NCBI RefSeq assembly: GCF_038397725.1
Contig: NZ_CP151634.1
Coordinates: forward strand, 3,100,001-3,164,000
DNA from: Microbacterium sp. LWO13-1.2
Lineage (GTDB): Bacteria; Actinomycetota; Actinomycetes; Actinomycetales; Microbacteriaceae
Direction of reading: 5' to 3'
DNA length: 64,000 bases
The notes under the pieces: generated by a model
What the model saw: the letters and a program-made list of their open reading frames with translations, nothing else
Told to the model about the DNA's origin: nothing
Database searches by the model: none
In this document: positions 62,730-64,000 of the stretch, one piece after another
Layout: each line of letters begins with the position of its first letter
Numbering within the stretch: position 1 is the first letter of the stretch
Position numbers and translations under genes: made by a program

Positions 62730-63311
62730 TCAGGGGATCTCGACGACCCGCGTCGCGAGCGCCCTCGGCGCATCGCGCTCGACATGGCGACGTTCCTGGG
62801 CTGCCCACCGATCCCAATGCGGTCGGTAGGTTTCACCGTCTCGCCGAAGTGCCCGCGACTTGCGTGAATGATCGGGAGCCTCCACCCATACCCGAACGTC
62901 AGCGAGTCTCGCGGTCGTGGGCGTGAGGGAACCGCTGCCCTCGATGATGACGCCCAGCGCAGGGTCGACGGCATGGCTCTCGGCTTCCGTTCCCTGCTCC
63001 CAGTCCCACCGTCGCCAGGTGCCGAGGAGACCTCGACCGTGCGGACGAAGAATCCACTCCTCCGCCCGCTCGACTCCGGCATCGAGACCATCCCATCCCG
63101 GATAGATCGAGTCCAGCGCGATCAGCTGAACGCGGCCTGCCACCGGCCACCGGCCGAGCAACCGTTGCGCCAGCGAAGTCTTGCCTGCGCCACTGCATCC
63201 GTCGATCAGCACGACGGGGTTGGCTGCAGCCAACGTCCTCACGTCGTCCGCGATCAGCGCCGCCGCGTGCTCGAGGGCCGCGGCGACCGGGTCGTCACTT
63301 CTTGAGTGCAC
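62730..63311 (-). CDS. P-loop kinase (uridine kinase-like)
   Basis: A 193-residue ATPase from a GTG at 63311. Walker A is DGCSGAGKTSL near residues 37-47; the Asp of the kinase substrate loop is in ALDSIYPGWDGL, and EGSGSLTPTT the later strand. RDGETYRPHWDRWAAQERRHVER is the lid region with Arg residues. It resembles actinobacterial uridine-kinase-like proteins without known substrate. Its 5' end overlaps the 3' end of the Gly-rich membrane protein gene by 17 bases on the same strand. Confidence 0.88.
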   Translation of the reverse strand: MHSRSDDPVAAALEHAAALIADDVRTLAAANPVVLIDGCSGAGKTSLAQRLLGRWPVAGRVQLIALDSIYPGWDGLDAGVERAEEWILRPHGRGLLGTWRRWDWEQGTEAESHAVDPALGVIIEGSGSLTPTTARLADVRVWVEAPDHSRKSRALRRDGETYRPHWDRWAAQERRHVERDAPRALATRVVEIP

Positions 63312-63627
63312 GGATGATGCGGGTGATGGCCCGTCCTGCCACCCAGACGAAGGGGATCGCGACGGCCAGCAACGAAACGAAGTTGGGCTCGAAGCGCAGA
63401 CCCTCTTCACGACGGACGTAGACACCGAGCGGGATTGCGATTCCGCCGCCTCCGCCACCCTCTCCCTCTGCCGCGCCTTCGGCACCGCCCGACCCACCGC
63501 CGAAGCCCGTGCATGTCAGTGCGACAGGCGTGAATTCCGCTCCGTCGACGGTCTGGGTGTTCCCGTAGGCGCTGTTCACGCCGAACGAGCCGGCGTTCTT
63601 CCCGAGTTCAAGTGCGATGTTGGGCAT
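63295..63627 (-). CDS. Gly-rich small membrane protein, hypothetical
   Basis: A 110-residue protein. The start is globular (MPNIALELGKNAGSFGVNSA), the middle is a 30-residue run of Gly, Glu and Ala, then IPLGVYVRREEGLRFEPN leads into one membrane helix (FVSLLAVAIPFVWVAGRAI) and a basic end (IIRALKK). The Gly-rich middle plus the PLGVYV strand is reminiscent of GerW/YtfJ proteins, but that is weak. It overlaps the kinase gene by 17 bases. Function unknown. Confidence 0.65.
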   Translation of the reverse strand: MPNIALELGKNAGSFGVNSAYGNTQTVDGAEFTPVALTCTGFGGGSGGAEGAAEGEGGGGGGIAIPLGVYVRREEGLRFEPNFVSLLAVAIPFVWVAGRAITRIIRALKK

Positions 63628-63664
63628 GAACCCACGCTAACCCACGACCGCGCTGCGCGGAACG

Positions 63665-64000
63665 TCAATCCAATCCGTGGGCTTTCGGATGCCGAGCTGC
63701 ACCGCGGCCTTCACCACGGCCGACGTGCCGAGCCCTCGTGATCGTGGAATTGCCGAAACGCGCGACGGCGTCATCGACGGCACCCTCGACGCGCCGCCAG
63801 TCCGCGTCGTCATCCCAGAGACCCAACCGCCCACCACCGGCCGGGCGGAGATTCTCGGCCCGCACACCGACGAGACGGACCGGATCGCGGCGTTCGATCT
63901 GCTCGAAGAGCGCCTGGGCGGCCTCGCCGATCCGCTGACCCACGGCGGTGGGCTCTGGGAGGGTCTGAGACCTGCTCAGTGTGCGGAAGTCGTCGAAACG
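63665..64000 (-). CDS. dinB: DNA polymerase IV, C-terminal part
   Basis: The frame enters from the right edge and ends at 63665. The visible 111 residues include RFDDFRTLSRSQTLPEPT, the little-finger domain entry of Y-family polymerases, then ALFEQIERRDPVRLVGVRAENL, an acidic loop LGLWDDDADWRRVEGAVDDA and the end RFGNSTITRARHVG. Pol IV copies damaged DNA. The palm and fingers lie beyond the window. Confidence 0.88.
   Translation of the reverse strand, partial: RFDDFRTLSRSQTLPEPTAVGQRIGEAAQALFEQIERRDPVRLVGVRAENLRPAGGGRLGLWDDDADWRRVEGAVDDAVARFGNSTITRARHVGRGEGRGAARHPKAHGLD

Overview
The window looks like the chromosome of a high-GC actinobacterium, most likely family Microbacteriaceae and probably close to Microbacterium. 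The support is the strong GC bias at third codon positions, frequent GTG starts, RbpA, the PafB/PafC pair beside TatA/TatC and a Ski2-like HelY helicase, a ferrochelatase with an actinobacterial C-terminal cysteine cluster, GlbO, Orn and ClpS next to a DUF2017 gene. Genus is inferred from protein style, not from a marker gene. No transposase, integrase, CRISPR array, prophage or plasmid gene was seen.

Region 1-11.2 kb is the accessory-looking part: a cut-off GNAT acetyltransferase, a CPBP membrane protease, an aminoglycoside-phosphotransferase-like protein, a second GNAT, a HIT hydrolase, a DinB-fold protein, a tyrosyl-tRNA synthetase behind a perfect terminator hairpin, a lipoprotein serine hydrolase, and an AraC/VOC/UvrA-like operon. 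The only gene-free gap over 300 bp (5497-5930) carries an almost perfect actinobacterial dif site (5858-5885), the XerC/XerD site at the replication terminus. Gene polarity agrees: left of dif most genes are on the + strand, right of it about 39 of 63 protein genes are on the - strand, as expected if both forks converge there.

Region 11-28 kb is conserved core: an SDR, an NfeD/stomatin/GDPD operon, rbpA, then a long minus-strand operon running HAD phosphatase, trmI, FKBP lipoprotein, pafB, pafC, tatA, tatC, helY, lnt. In proteasome-bearing actinobacteria the arc-dop-pup-prcBA-pafA block sits at this place; here trmI and the FKBP gene are only 10 bp apart. PAC2, uppP, an M20 peptidase and tRNA-Leu(GAG) follow.

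Region 28-43 kb holds a PQQ-type sugar dehydrogenase, a VIT-family protein with a ferritin-like domain, a DEAD/DEAH helicase, an SGNH hydrolase, a TrmH methyltransferase, a sirtuin/phosphatase pair, a branched-chain 2-oxoacid dehydrogenase operon (E1alpha, E1beta, E2) with a divergent Lrp regulator and a palindromic operator between them, an exonuclease, tRNA-Met(CAT) and a gamma carbonic anhydrase.

Region 43-64 kb holds dps with a SigH/SigR-like promoter, a minus-strand run hemH-rpiB-nei-paiB-amidohydrolase, pepN, an overlapping mscS-glbO-flavoprotein operon, two thioesterases, ettA, an ssb paralogue, tRNA-Arg(TCT), orn, tRNA-His(GTG), a LysE exporter, an overlapping metallopeptidase-clpS-DUF2017 operon, a P-loop kinase, and the 3' end of dinB (DNA polymerase IV) running off the right edge.
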